Notes: generated by a model not told the origin, from the letters alone. A stretch of 18,343 nt of DNA from Candidatus Dojkabacteria bacterium (GCA_020429485.1 JAGQLK010000005.1:1-18343); one strand, 5' to 3'; numbered from the stretch's first letter, positions 1 to 8,409 are shown. Made by a program: numbers and translations.

Positions 1-15
1 AGATGTTATGCTTTA

Positions 16-45
16 TTGCGATTACTGATTTTATATTTTTATAGA
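16..45 (+). promoter_or_regulatory. candidate promoter of the first gene
   Basis: TTGCGA (16-21) lies 18 nt before TATAGA (40-45). The ATG at 54 is only 8 nt after the -10 box, so a transcript would have almost no leader. There is no Shine-Dalgarno sequence. Both boxes are moderate matches in AT-rich DNA, so this is a tentative call. Confidence 0.3.
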
Positions 46-53
46 TATTATTA

Positions 54-443
54 ATGGGAGAGAAATATTATAGATTTGTAGTTGATGGTATTGGAATTTA
101 TGAGGCTGTAGATAGAGATTGTCCCAAGACCGATTCTAGAAGAGATGAAAAACCAGATGGCAGCTGGCTTGAAAAAGCGGGTAAAGAATATCCAGGAGCT
201 ATTTCATATTGGACGAAAGAAGGTCTGGAGACTTATATCTTCTCCGGATTATTAGACTGGCACGCAAGTGTAGTGAAGGGATCCATTAATGTCTTAATTG
301 CTGAAAACCCTAAAAATATTAAGTATCAGGATCAACATCAAATTATACTTGATGATTTTGATATTGAAATAATGGATATTATTGGCTATGAAGATTTTCT
401 ACAGGGCGATGATATCTTGCCAGATGATCTACAACTTTTCTAA
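54..443 (+). CDS. hypothetical protein, 129 aa
   Basis: I do not recognise the family with confidence. It is a small acidic soluble protein with no signal peptide or membrane segment. The N-terminus (about residues 4-20, KYYRFVVDGIGIYEAV) reads like two beta strands, and the centre contains an aromatic-rich stretch (SYWTKEGLETYIF). The C-terminal third is rich in Asp, Glu and Ile and ends ILPDDLQLF. The start at 54 is the first ATG; no ribosome-binding site precedes it, but a -10-like TATAGA lies 8 nt upstream, which suits a leaderless message. The gene converges on the minus-strand methyltransferase, and the last 15 bp of the two genes overlap. Nothing in the context indicates a function. 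Confidence 0.75.
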   Translation: MGEKYYRFVVDGIGIYEAVDRDCPKTDSRRDEKPDGSWLEKAGKEYPGAISYWTKEGLETYIFSGLLDWHASVVKGSINVLIAENPKNIKYQDQHQIILDDFDIEIMDIIGYEDFLQGDDILPDDLQLF

Positions 444-1442
444 TACCAAATAAGTCTGACTCATTCGATGGAATAGGTTGGGTTGAAATCCTAAGCATTT
501 CATAGATGTAATTTTAAAACCAGCATTTATAAATATATTTTTCCAGTCAGTTAAACGTCTTGCTCCAAATGGGAAATTCATGTCTGGTACACCTATTGCT
601 AAAGAGTTGGATAGAAGGTCAAGGATAATAATAATATCTCTCTGGGTATTGATATCTAGTTCTAAAAACTGATTAAAGTCCCCTTGTTCTTTTCTACATG
701 TGTCTATAGACTCTATCCCTTTAATATCGAGCTTTAAATCATCTTGAGCATATAAGATGTCTTCTACTACCAAGAGCGAATTCACGGATACAGCAATATT
801 TTGTAAATATGAGATCAGAACTGCATCGTCAGAACTGATATGGTGTAGAACTGCGTGAAGAATACCTGCGTCATAAGAGTCAGGTAATTCGCTATCTGAT
901 TTATTGAAATCTCTTAGATAGAAATCAAACAATTGCTCATCTTGTACACTTTGGCTCCTCCAATCGAGTACATCTGCTCCAGCAGCTTGAATCTTGGGAT
1001 ATTTTTGTGCAATAAAGTTAATGAAATCCCCTCCTCCACACCCGATATCTATGACGCTATTTAAAGTAGCAAGCTGGTTAGAAAATATATCTAACATTAT
1101 TGGTAGCTTACTTTGTGACTTGTAATTGTCATAGGCCTCGTCAAATTCTTGAAACCAGAAGTCTTGTCTATTATCTACTTTTCTACCTAGTTGAATAAGT
1201 AACGAATAAAGTGACTCTGGATTGTCACTAATAGAAAGTAGTTCTGAGAAAATAACTTTGATTAATATTTGCACTTTACTCTTGATCGCTTCGTGATCTA
1301 GTGTACTTGCGTTAGGGTGATGGTAGAGAATTCCCTCTAAATAATTTTTTTGCATTGTCCAGAGCACAAATTTACGTGCATCTGGGTTGTTAAATGCCTT
1401 AAAAAACTCAATTGCTGTTTCAGATTTACTTGTCTGTTTCAT
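429..1442 (-). CDS. class I SAM-dependent methyltransferase
   Basis: A 337-aa protein with a Rossmann methyltransferase core at about residues 125-235. SAM-binding motif I is VIDIGCGGG (130-138). An acidic residue in AAGADVLDW (D157) fits the ribose-binding position, and YDAGILHAVLHHIS (190-203) matches the motif IV/post-IV pattern of Methyltransf_11/25/31-type enzymes. The N-terminal 120 residues look alpha-helical and may form a substrate-recognition cap. The C-terminus (about 285-337, PFGARRLTDWKNIFINAGF) resembles the end of small-molecule methyltransferases. The substrate cannot be told from the sequence. The start lies 3 nt downstream of the stop of the SGNH hydrolase gene, so the two are very probably co-transcribed and translationally coupled. 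The 3' end overlaps the convergent upstream gene by 15 bp. Confidence 0.8.
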   Translation of the reverse strand: MKQTSKSETAIEFFKAFNNPDARKFVLWTMQKNYLEGILYHHPNASTLDHEAIKSKVQILIKVIFSELLSISDNPESLYSLLIQLGRKVDNRQDFWFQEFDEAYDNYKSQSKLPIMLDIFSNQLATLNSVIDIGCGGGDFINFIAQKYPKIQAAGADVLDWRSQSVQDEQLFDFYLRDFNKSDSELPDSYDAGILHAVLHHISSDDAVLISYLQNIAVSVNSLLVVEDILYAQDDLKLDIKGIESIDTCRKEQGDFNQFLELDINTQRDIIIILDLLSNSLAIGVPDMNFPFGARRLTDWKNIFINAGFKITSMKCLGFQPNLFHRMSQTYLVLEKL

Positions 1443-1445
1443 AAG

Positions 1446-2579
1446 TTATTGTAACTCTGAATTACGGATTGACTCAAACCATAATTTTGCCATCTGAGTA
1501 TATCCTTTAGCATCTGGATGTACTCCGTAAAGTAAGACTAAGTCCTGGTTAGTAAATAATTCTTTGAAATCTGGCCCATATGGTAACTCGTTATTTTCTC
1601 GAACTTCTTCTATGTATCGCTCCCAATTATTTCCTGCTGCTGGTATTGCAAGATAAATACTGTCTTCTTCAGCATGATATTCTTGTTTCAAGTTATCGAT
1701 TATTAGCTGGATGTTATGTGCGGATTGGTTATTGCCATAAACATCATTTATCCCTAAGTGAATTAAAAATTTATTTGGTTCTAGACCACCTACTCTATTG
1801 CGCCATGCATCTGTCTGCATTATTTCAAGGTATGACTCGGTTGTGCTGCGCCCTACCCCTTCGTTCATAATAAAAACAGGATAATTGAAGAATGTATTGA
1901 GGTGATCATTCAATTCTATGTGCTCGCCTTGATTCTGTTGAGTAATCATATTTGTAGTGGATGTGATCCCGCATATTGGGAAGTTTCTAGAATTTGCTGA
2001 TCTAACAGGTGCTTCTGTCCAATCTTGAATTGGAAAACGAGTCCATGAACTACCATCTATTCCTTCTGTCACAGAGTCACCAATCGCAATGTAGATATCC
2101 CCTATACCAATTCTTTTAGCTGTATCATAATTATTTTCTCCTTTAACTGGTTTTTGATCTCTATCTGCAATATAGGTATAAAGTGTGTATTCATCTTTTG
2201 GTAGATTCTCGAAATTTGCTTCATAGGGATAACTAGTATCAAAAATTGCATCCTTAAATGAATCCCCATTTTCAATAATGAAAAGAATTCCTCCATCTCT
2301 TGGTATAGAATCAGAGTTTGCGTCTGCAGATGCGTAAAATTCAGAGCTAGTCTGAATATAAGGGATCATGAAATCATAATCACATTCAGGCTTTTCGATT
2401 GTAATCGTAGCTGTATAAGGATCCGATTCTACTCCTCTTGCGGGAGTAGTAATAATAACGTTCCTGTCACTAATGGCTGAAATGTCAGTATATGAGTCAC
2501 CAAGGACAGTTGGCCCCACTGGAATTAGCAAAAGACTGTTGAAAGTTATAAGTACAATTAAAGTAATAATTGTAATCAT
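1446..2579 (-). CDS. membrane-anchored or secreted SGNH/GDSL-type hydrolase
   Basis: About 377 aa from the ATG at 2579; a TTG three codons upstream (2588) is an alternative start. The positions below use the TTG numbering. Residues 4-24 are a hydrophobic signal peptide or anchor. Residues about 40-150 look like a beta-sandwich (Ig-like) domain ending in LPKDEYTLYTYIADRD. The SGNH fold follows: block I IAIGDSVTEG with nucleophile S172, block II NEGVG (G246), block III GIND (N282 region) and block V GVHPDAKGY with H357. Family members are extracytoplasmic esterases or lipases acting on acyl or acetyl groups. The usual block V Asp three residues before the catalytic His is a Tyr here (Y354), so the enzyme would work with a Ser-His dyad or be altered. 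It is first in a two-gene unit with the methyltransferase, 3 nt apart. Confidence 0.8.
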   Translation of the reverse strand: MITIITLIVLITFNSLLLIPVGPTVLGDSYTDISAISDRNVIITTPARGVESDPYTATITIEKPECDYDFMIPYIQTSSEFYASADANSDSIPRDGGILFIIENGDSFKDAIFDTSYPYEANFENLPKDEYTLYTYIADRDQKPVKGENNYDTAKRIGIGDIYIAIGDSVTEGIDGSSWTRFPIQDWTEAPVRSANSRNFPICGITSTTNMITQQNQGEHIELNDHLNTFFNYPVFIMNEGVGRSTTESYLEIMQTDAWRNRVGGLEPNKFLIHLGINDVYGNNQSAHNIQLIIDNLKQEYHAEEDSIYLAIPAAGNNWERYIEEVRENNELPYGPDFKELFTNQDLVLLYGVHPDAKGYTQMAKLWFESIRNSELQ

Positions 2580-2606
2580 TATGCTCAACGCTCTTTATCA
2601 TTGTGA

Positions 2607-2612
2607 ATTATA
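2607..2612 (-). promoter_or_regulatory. candidate -10 box for the SGNH hydrolase-methyltransferase unit
   Basis: TATAAT on the minus strand lies about 27 nt before the ATG at 2579. No convincing -35 box is seen 16-18 nt further upstream (TAAGAA at that place). It sits in the 165-nt divergent region shared with ftsK. Confidence 0.3.
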
Positions 2613-2705
2613 ACATCAAAAGTTTAAATTTCTTATGTATTTGAATTATTAGTTTTGATATTTGTATACTAATTATTCTATTTGTTCATAGCACATGAAA
2701 ATCGC

Positions 2706-2733
2706 TTGTAGCTAGAATAGAGTTAGGTATAAT
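2706..2733 (+). promoter_or_regulatory. candidate ftsK promoter
   Basis: TTGTAG (2706-2711), a 16-nt spacer and a perfect TATAAT (2728-2733) precede the ftsK ATG at 2754. The implied leader is about 14 nt and contains no Shine-Dalgarno. It does contain a perfect 10-bp palindrome, ATGTATACAT (2742-2751), directly before the start, which could be an operator or simply chance in AT-rich DNA. Confidence 0.5.
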
Positions 2734-2753
2734 AAATTCAGATGTATACATAA

Positions 2754-4973
2754 ATGGCGAAAAAAAAGAAAGGACGAAAAAAGAAAACAACATACGATAG
2801 TAAGGAAGCAAAAGCTTTTTATGGCTTGATTGCTTTATTTATAGGTGTTTTAACTTTGTTAAGCTATTTCCTTGAAGGCCCTGTGTTTGTATTTTTGAAG
2901 AATCTAACTGCAGGCGCAACCATATTTTTAGCTCTATTCTGTTTCAATCTTTCACTGTATTTATTCAAAAGTAAATTTCCTTTAGCACAAGGTAAAAGTC
3001 TAATTGGTCAGTTCATTTTTGTTTTGTTCTATTCAGCATTTATTAACTCCATATTTGGTGGAGGATATAGTTTGAATGAAGGTGAAGAAGCCCAATACGG
3101 TGGAATAATTGGTTTTTATATCTATACTTTCTTTAGTGAAAATGTTTTCTTGAACTTCACTCCTGTATTTCTTTTCGCTGTGATTCTTGTATCGCTACCA
3201 ATCGCATTATCTATGACTCTTGTACAGTTCCTGGACGCATTAGGTAGGTTTTTCCAATGGATCTTTAGCTTTTTCAAGAGGAAAGAAGGAGATGCTGAGC
3301 AAAGCAATTCAGACTTAGTTGATGTTCCTGTGATTGGTCCAGCAACATTTGGTGATTTTAGAAAGCAGTCTGAACAACAACAGCCAAAGCCTGAACCTGT
3401 TAAACAAGTAGAAATAAAGGCAGATCCACAAACAGTGAGTGATGTGTCTGCAAATAAAATAAGCCAACCTAAAGTTGCTATTAAAGAGGAATCTGTAGAA
3501 GGTGCATTTGTAAATGAAGAATTGCAGTACCCAAGTTGGAAGTTACCAAGCGTAAATCTTTTAAATCCATATAAAAAGCAAGCACCTCCTAAAGAAAACA
3601 TTAGTAAAAATGCTGATATTATTGAGCAAACACTTCAGAGTTTTGGTGTCAAAGCTAAGGTTGTAGATGTACTAATTGGGCCAACAGTTACACAGTATGC
3701 ACTTGATATAGCATTAGGTACAAAGGTTTCAAAAATAGCTAATTTAAGTAACGACTTGGCTTTAGCATTAGCTACAGCTTCTAATTCTCTTAGAATCGAA
3801 GCTCCAATACCTGGTACTTCATATGTCGGTATAGAGATTCCAAACGAGGTTCGTTCTACCGTTCACTCCAAAGAAGTGATGGAACAAGTTATCAAAAGTG
3901 ATAGAGAGCTACCAATGGGGCTTGGTAAAAATATAAATGGTGAGGTAATGAATTTCAATCTGCAGAAAATGCCACATATCTTGATAGCTGGAGCTACAGG
4001 TTCTGGTAAATCAGTATTAACAAACAGTTTTATTGTGAGTTTGCTTATGACTAAAACCCCAGATGAAGTAAAGTTCATCATGGTTGACCCAAAACAAGTG
4101 GAGCTATCTGACTACAATGGTATCCCTCATCTTTTGACTCCAGTAATCACAGAAATGGATAAAGTATTAAACGCGTTGAAATGGGCAGTAGCAGAGATGG
4201 AAAATCGATACACAATCTTTAAAGAAGCCAAGGTAAGGAATATTGAAGCGTATAATGATAAACGAGGGTTTTCTGCTCTTCCATATATTGTTATCGTGAT
4301 TGACGAAATGGCAGATATGATGATGTCTACAAACAAAGTAGAAACTGAATCTGTAATCGTTAGATTAGCTCAGAAAGCTAGAGCTACCGGTATTCATCTA
4401 GTACTAGCAACCCAGAGACCTTCAGTAGACGTAATTACCGGTCTTATTAAAGCGAATATTCCAGCTAGGGTCGGTATGAGTGTTACAACTCAGATTGATT
4501 CAAGAGTAATTATGGATACGATTGGTGCTGAGGCATTACTAGGTAACGGTGATCTTTTGTTTAAAGATCCGAGTCATGGAAGACCATCTAGAATCCAAGG
4601 TATGTGGATGGCGCCAGATGAAATTCAGAGAATTGTTAAGTTCATTAAAGAACAAGTTCCTGAAGTGCACTACACTAAAGAGGTGGTCGAAAAGCAGGCT
4701 GATCCTAATGAAGATGGAGGAGATTTTGGTGAACTATCTAGTGATAATCAATTCGAAAACGCAGTAAGAATAGTAGTTAACTCCCAAAAAGGATCTGCTT
4801 CATTACTTCAGAGAAAGCTAAGTATTGGCTATAATCGAGCTGCAAGGTTGCTTGATGAGTTAGAAGAACATGGTGTTGTTGGTCCTCCAAATGGAAGTAA
4901 GCCTAGGGACGTATTGCTTTCTGACGCAGATACATTCTTAGCTAGTGCTGCTGGTGACTCTCAAGAAGGATAA
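2754..4973 (+). CDS. ftsK: DNA translocase FtsK/SpoIIIE
   Basis: A 739-aa septal DNA pump that moves chromosome termini through the closing division septum. After a Lys-rich cytoplasmic N-terminus (1-12) there are about four membrane helices (roughly 21-40, 51-71, 82-101 and 135-160). A polar Gln/Pro/Lys linker runs from about 180 to 280. The alpha domain (about 285-375) precedes the RecA-like motor, with Walker A GATGSGKS (413-420, K419) and Walker B IVIVIDEMAD (D517, E518). The LATQRPSVDVITGLIKANIP stretch (551-570) is an FtsK signature. The C-terminal gamma winged helix (about 665-722, GSASLLQRKLSIGYNRAARL) is the DNA-orienting domain. Length and domain order are normal for short-linker FtsK. 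The stop lies 1 nt from the stop of the convergent DHH-like gene, with no terminator between them. Confidence 0.97.
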   Translation: MAKKKKGRKKKTTYDSKEAKAFYGLIALFIGVLTLLSYFLEGPVFVFLKNLTAGATIFLALFCFNLSLYLFKSKFPLAQGKSLIGQFIFVLFYSAFINSIFGGGYSLNEGEEAQYGGIIGFYIYTFFSENVFLNFTPVFLFAVILVSLPIALSMTLVQFLDALGRFFQWIFSFFKRKEGDAEQSNSDLVDVPVIGPATFGDFRKQSEQQQPKPEPVKQVEIKADPQTVSDVSANKISQPKVAIKEESVEGAFVNEELQYPSWKLPSVNLLNPYKKQAPPKENISKNADIIEQTLQSFGVKAKVVDVLIGPTVTQYALDIALGTKVSKIANLSNDLALALATASNSLRIEAPIPGTSYVGIEIPNEVRSTVHSKEVMEQVIKSDRELPMGLGKNINGEVMNFNLQKMPHILIAGATGSGKSVLTNSFIVSLLMTKTPDEVKFIMVDPKQVELSDYNGIPHLLTPVITEMDKVLNALKWAVAEMENRYTIFKEAKVRNIEAYNDKRGFSALPYIVIVIDEMADMMMSTNKVETESVIVRLAQKARATGIHLVLATQRPSVDVITGLIKANIPARVGMSVTTQIDSRVIMDTIGAEALLGNGDLLFKDPSHGRPSRIQGMWMAPDEIQRIVKFIKEQVPEVHYTKEVVEKQADPNEDGGDFGELSSDNQFENAVRIVVNSQKGSASLLQRKLSIGYNRAARLLDELEEHGVVGPPNGSKPRDVLLSDADTFLASAAGDSQEG

Positions 4974-4974
4974 T

Positions 4975-6543
4975 TTATTCAGACTCTGCAGGAGGTAATG
5001 GGCTGTTGAATGCAGCTGATGTTTTTGGTTGATCACTACTCTGCCCTAATCTAATAGGTTCTGGAATACTTGTAGCTGGTGCTAATGGATCGGTATTACT
5101 TTTAGGCTCTTCTTTCTTCGTTTCTGGCTGTTTCTGAGTAGTTTCTTGCTTAGCACCTATTTTCTTAGAATCTTTCTCTTGTACTGGATTATCCTGTGCT
5201 TTTGGTCGATCATCACCTTTCAGCTCGAGGTCATTTAATTCAGCATTGTCTGGTTCTTCTATATTCTCTTCTTCAGTTAGTTCTTCAAAACTCAATGTCT
5301 TTTCTATCTGATCAACTAGAGTCTCTGTTTTTGGTGTAACTTTGTTTTCTTCTTTTACTTGTGCTTTAATCTCTGGCACTGAAGGGCTCTCTATTAATTC
5401 TTGCGTGTCGTTTTCAGGTAGAGTCTCCTCTTCAAAATCATTATTGATATGATATTCAGCTACCAGATTTCCTATTTTGATTACTAAGTCTTTCGACTGT
5501 ATAGATCCTCTGAAGGAAATGTATTGTGGGTTTCCTTTTGGATTGTATTCATCAAGAAGCTCTAATAAGTCAATCTGATCGTTGTTAGATGCAATATAGT
5601 AGTCTGTCTTGTTGTTATCTCTGATTCCAACAAATGCAATTTCACATCCCTTGATAGTTTTTATAGGAACCATATTTCTAATTAGATTATTTTTTAAGGC
5701 TCCATTTAGATCTTTTATGTTTATTTCAGAGTAATAAATATCATCTTTTGTAGTTTTCACTTCAGCGAAAACTTGTGATAGATATTTTGCTTGCATGAAA
5801 GAAGTTATGTTAATACCAAGATTTGCTGCATGTTTTGCACTAGCACCATTCTCAATTAGTTGTGAAGCTATATTGAATGTCTTTTTATTTAATTTTTCTG
5901 AGAAAGAGTCTGTACCCCAAAATAATCCTGCTAAAACATTAGTAGCAACTCTGTCTTCAAATGGTAAATTAAACTCTTTAAGAAAATAAAAAATTGATTG
6001 TGAGATTGTTGGTGTGAAAACTGGATAATGTTTATAGGAAAAAATATTATTAGCAGCTTTATCATTAATGATTATAGTCTTATCTGCTTGGAAGAAGCTC
6101 TTATGCTCTTCATAAAAATCACCCAAACTACGTGGATCGCCAAAACCAACTAAGACGCATGTATCATAACTCTGTGATTGTAACTTCAGGTTCAAATCTT
6201 TAGTAGCTTCAGGCCCTTGGTCTGTATCAATAAAAATGTCAATTTTACCATTTCTCTCTTCCCATTTTATTTCTTGGACTTTTGCGTTAATATTATCTAG
6301 AGTAACAACAAGACTGTTGAGGTCTTTTTGCTTGATAAAATTAATGTCTGATTCAGAGATAAGACTCTTGAATAATCCTTGTTGTAGCTGATCATCAAGG
6401 AATATACTGACTTCTTTATCAAGAGATAATAGTGAATATGCTAGACCAATTGTGGAGAAATATGCGTCTAGATCAGCTCCCTGTACTGGGATTAATAAGA
6501 TTCTATTATTATCTAGCAGAAGATTGCCAATGGTTGAAGACAT
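4975..6543 (-). CDS. degenerate DHH-fold phosphoesterase-like protein with disordered C-terminal tail
   Basis: A 522-aa protein whose first ~365 residues follow the DHH/DHHA1 (NrnA-like oligoribonuclease/pAp phosphatase) layout. Key metal ligands are changed. Motif I reads QGADLDAYFSTIG: D24 and D26 are kept, but the His four residues before D24 is V20. The DHH motif aligns with DKAANN (161-166), retaining only Asp and Asn. The usual DTGSF reads GTDSFS (210-215). Residues about 270-365 fit the DHHA1 domain, with the substrate-binding GG loop not obvious. Residues about 370-522 are low-complexity, rich in Glu, Lys, Pro, Gln and Thr, with no fold expected. Family knowledge suggests a nucleotide-binding or scaffolding role rather than phosphodiesterase activity; that is inference. 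The ATG at 6543 is preceded at 8 nt by TATAAG, suggesting a leaderless message. The gene is divergent from the membrane propeller gene. Confidence 0.75.
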   Translation of the reverse strand: MSSTIGNLLLDNNRILLIPVQGADLDAYFSTIGLAYSLLSLDKEVSIFLDDQLQQGLFKSLISESDINFIKQKDLNSLVVTLDNINAKVQEIKWEERNGKIDIFIDTDQGPEATKDLNLKLQSQSYDTCVLVGFGDPRSLGDFYEEHKSFFQADKTIIINDKAANNIFSYKHYPVFTPTISQSIFYFLKEFNLPFEDRVATNVLAGLFWGTDSFSEKLNKKTFNIASQLIENGASAKHAANLGINITSFMQAKYLSQVFAEVKTTKDDIYYSEINIKDLNGALKNNLIRNMVPIKTIKGCEIAFVGIRDNNKTDYYIASNNDQIDLLELLDEYNPKGNPQYISFRGSIQSKDLVIKIGNLVAEYHINNDFEEETLPENDTQELIESPSVPEIKAQVKEENKVTPKTETLVDQIEKTLSFEELTEEENIEEPDNAELNDLELKGDDRPKAQDNPVQEKDSKKIGAKQETTQKQPETKKEEPKSNTDPLAPATSIPEPIRLGQSSDQPKTSAAFNSPLPPAESE

Positions 6544-6640
6544 ATTGAAATCTTATAAATGTATGGTATAACTGGGGCTAATTCTATCAGACATACATAT
6601 GGAGTTTCAATCAACAAAGTAAATTTGTCCTCTAGTATTG

Positions 6641-8341
6641 ATGAGAATCAGGATTAAGAAAAGAAAATTAAAGAAGAATAAAGTATACAAGAAATTCGCA
6701 AAACTCTTTGAGAACACTAAGTTGCTTTATACAGTGTTGATACTATTCCTAGTTGTATTGGTGGTACCCTTCTTTGTTATTTTTTTCAGATTGGACCAGA
6801 ATATTGTCAAAACTAATTTAGAAGGCTATGTTAGGGATACAGAGGGTAGACCAGTCACTGACGCTAAAATCATCCTACAAGAAAAAGAAGTCACTTCCAA
6901 CTCAGATGGCTATTATCAAATAGACGGACTTTTATTTGGAAATTTTGATATCCAAATTAGCAAAAATGGTTATCACACTTATGAAGAATCAATTAGTCTT
7001 AAGAGATTCAGTAACAGTATGGATTTTGAATTAGATCTCCAGGAATTTGGTGAAATGAAGATTTATCTAAAATTACCTGAGGATAGTGCATTTTTCTCTG
7101 AAGAATTCGCAATAGCAATAAACGATCAATTATTAGATGTAGAGGGTGATCTTTCTGTTGATACTGGTAAGCTGTTAACTGGAAGTTATTTACTGACTAT
7201 CGTGTCACCTTTCTATGAGACTTACTCTGAAACTATCCAAGTAGACCCAGGTTATCAGGAACTTACAATCAATTTGAAACCAGCGAGTGAATTATTGGGC
7301 CAAGTGACTGATTGGTTATCAGGTAAACCAGTTGAACCAGATAGAGTTGAAATTAACACAGAAGGAAAATTTGTTGAATTAAGAAGTGATTATATAGATG
7401 GAAATAGAATCATTCTAGAGAACTTGAATGCTTCAAATAGCATCATATTAAGGATATTTAAAGATGGTTATCATACATTAGATTTTAATGTGGATCTGGA
7501 ACTAGGACTAAATAATATTGGAACTATAGCTATGGTTCCAGAAGGTAGAGTTCCATTACTAGAATATTTAGATGGTAATTCACTACTTCAAGTTGCAAAT
7601 TATGATGGTACAGAGCTTAAGACAATACATACAGTTGCTGGTAACTGTACATTATTTATGAGTGATTCAAGATATGCTGCTTACAGATGTAAGGATGTAT
7701 ATTATTTAATTGACTATATGAATGAGTATTTGACTTCCTCTATAGGTGCAGACTCTGATGAATATTCTTATGACATGTTCTCTGCTTCCATTTTCGAAGT
7801 GTATCCAAATGCAATAGATAAGGTAGTGCAAAGAACATTGACAGGAACTAAGGTAATATATTCAGAAAATGAGACTGTAACCAGTGTAGGTGCATCTAAG
7901 TCTAGTACATTAGTCTTCACGGCTAGTAATAGTGTGTGGAGTATTTCTAAGGACGCTGAGGGGCTAAAAAAAGTATCTGATGGAATATTTACAGTAGGAG
8001 ATTTAAATAGAGCGGGTACAAAAGTTCTGCTTTATAACCAAGTTGGTGATAAAAATAATATCTGGTACTTAGATTTAGTCTCTGGCGAAAAAAGCAAATT
8101 GACACAAGCAGCATCAACATACACAAGTGTCAGATTTATCAACAGCGAAGAATTTGTATATTTGGATGGTACGAATCTTTATAAACAATCTGTTAACTCA
8201 GATACTCCAACTAAATTGAGAGAAGGAGTAACAGTAGTAACACCGATTTTCGACTCTACTCTATTGCATTTATTGGTAAACGAAAGGCAAGCACTCTTCA
8301 ATTTAGAAACCGGTAAAATGGTTCTTACTCCTAAAAGATAA
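6641..8341 (+). CDS. single-pass membrane protein with carboxypeptidase-regulatory-like domains and a C-terminal beta-propeller-like region
   Basis: 566 aa from the ATG at 6641; a TTG one codon upstream is a less likely start. A very basic cytoplasmic N-terminus (about 1-20, rich in Lys and Arg) precedes one membrane helix (about 29-50), giving an N-in, C-out topology. Residues about 58-130 form a CarboxypepD_reg/PEGA-like beta-sandwich (LEGYVRDTEGRPVTDAKIIL, then GYYQIDGL and FGNFDIQISKNGYHTY). A second copy lies at about 215-300 (GQVTDWLSGKPVEPDRVEI ... LRIFKDGYHTLDF). From about 305 to 560 there are repeated short beta blades with LLEYLDGN, KVLLYNQVGDKNNIWYLDL and NLETGKMVL, resembling TolB/WD40-like propellers. 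The likely role is extracellular binding at the cell surface; the ligand is unknown. There is no enzymatic motif and no clear terminator after it. Confidence 0.7.
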   Translation: MRIRIKKRKLKKNKVYKKFAKLFENTKLLYTVLILFLVVLVVPFFVIFFRLDQNIVKTNLEGYVRDTEGRPVTDAKIILQEKEVTSNSDGYYQIDGLLFGNFDIQISKNGYHTYEESISLKRFSNSMDFELDLQEFGEMKIYLKLPEDSAFFSEEFAIAINDQLLDVEGDLSVDTGKLLTGSYLLTIVSPFYETYSETIQVDPGYQELTINLKPASELLGQVTDWLSGKPVEPDRVEINTEGKFVELRSDYIDGNRIILENLNASNSIILRIFKDGYHTLDFNVDLELGLNNIGTIAMVPEGRVPLLEYLDGNSLLQVANYDGTELKTIHTVAGNCTLFMSDSRYAAYRCKDVYYLIDYMNEYLTSSIGADSDEYSYDMFSASIFEVYPNAIDKVVQRTLTGTKVIYSENETVTSVGASKSSTLVFTASNSVWSISKDAEGLKKVSDGIFTVGDLNRAGTKVLLYNQVGDKNNIWYLDLVSGEKSKLTQAASTYTSVRFINSEEFVYLDGTNLYKQSVNSDTPTKLREGVTVVTPIFDSTLLHLLVNERQALFNLETGKMVLTPKR

Positions 8342-8357
8342 AAATCTCAAAATACTC

Positions 8358-8385
8358 TTTGTATGTTTTTTTAGACCTGTATAAA
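8358..8385 (+). promoter_or_regulatory. candidate promoter of the TrmB-family regulator, framed by an inverted repeat
   Basis: TTTGTA (8358-8363), a 16-nt spacer and TATAAA (8380-8385) lie ahead of the ATG at 8410. An 8-bp inverted repeat, TGTATGTT (8360-8367) and AACATACA (8389-8396), flanks the -10 box. It could be an autoregulatory operator, but repeats of this length are expected by chance in a window of this size. Confidence 0.35.
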
Positions 8386-8409
8386 ATGAACATACATCAC
8401 TAGTTAAAT

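Noticed and set aside
3122..3601. 159-aa minus-strand ORF within ftsK, and similar ORFs inside other genes (1580-1870, 12105-12311, 13368-13646)
   Set aside because: They lie opposite well-supported conserved genes, have Ser/Cys/Ile-rich compositions typical of antisense reading, and show no recognisable domain.
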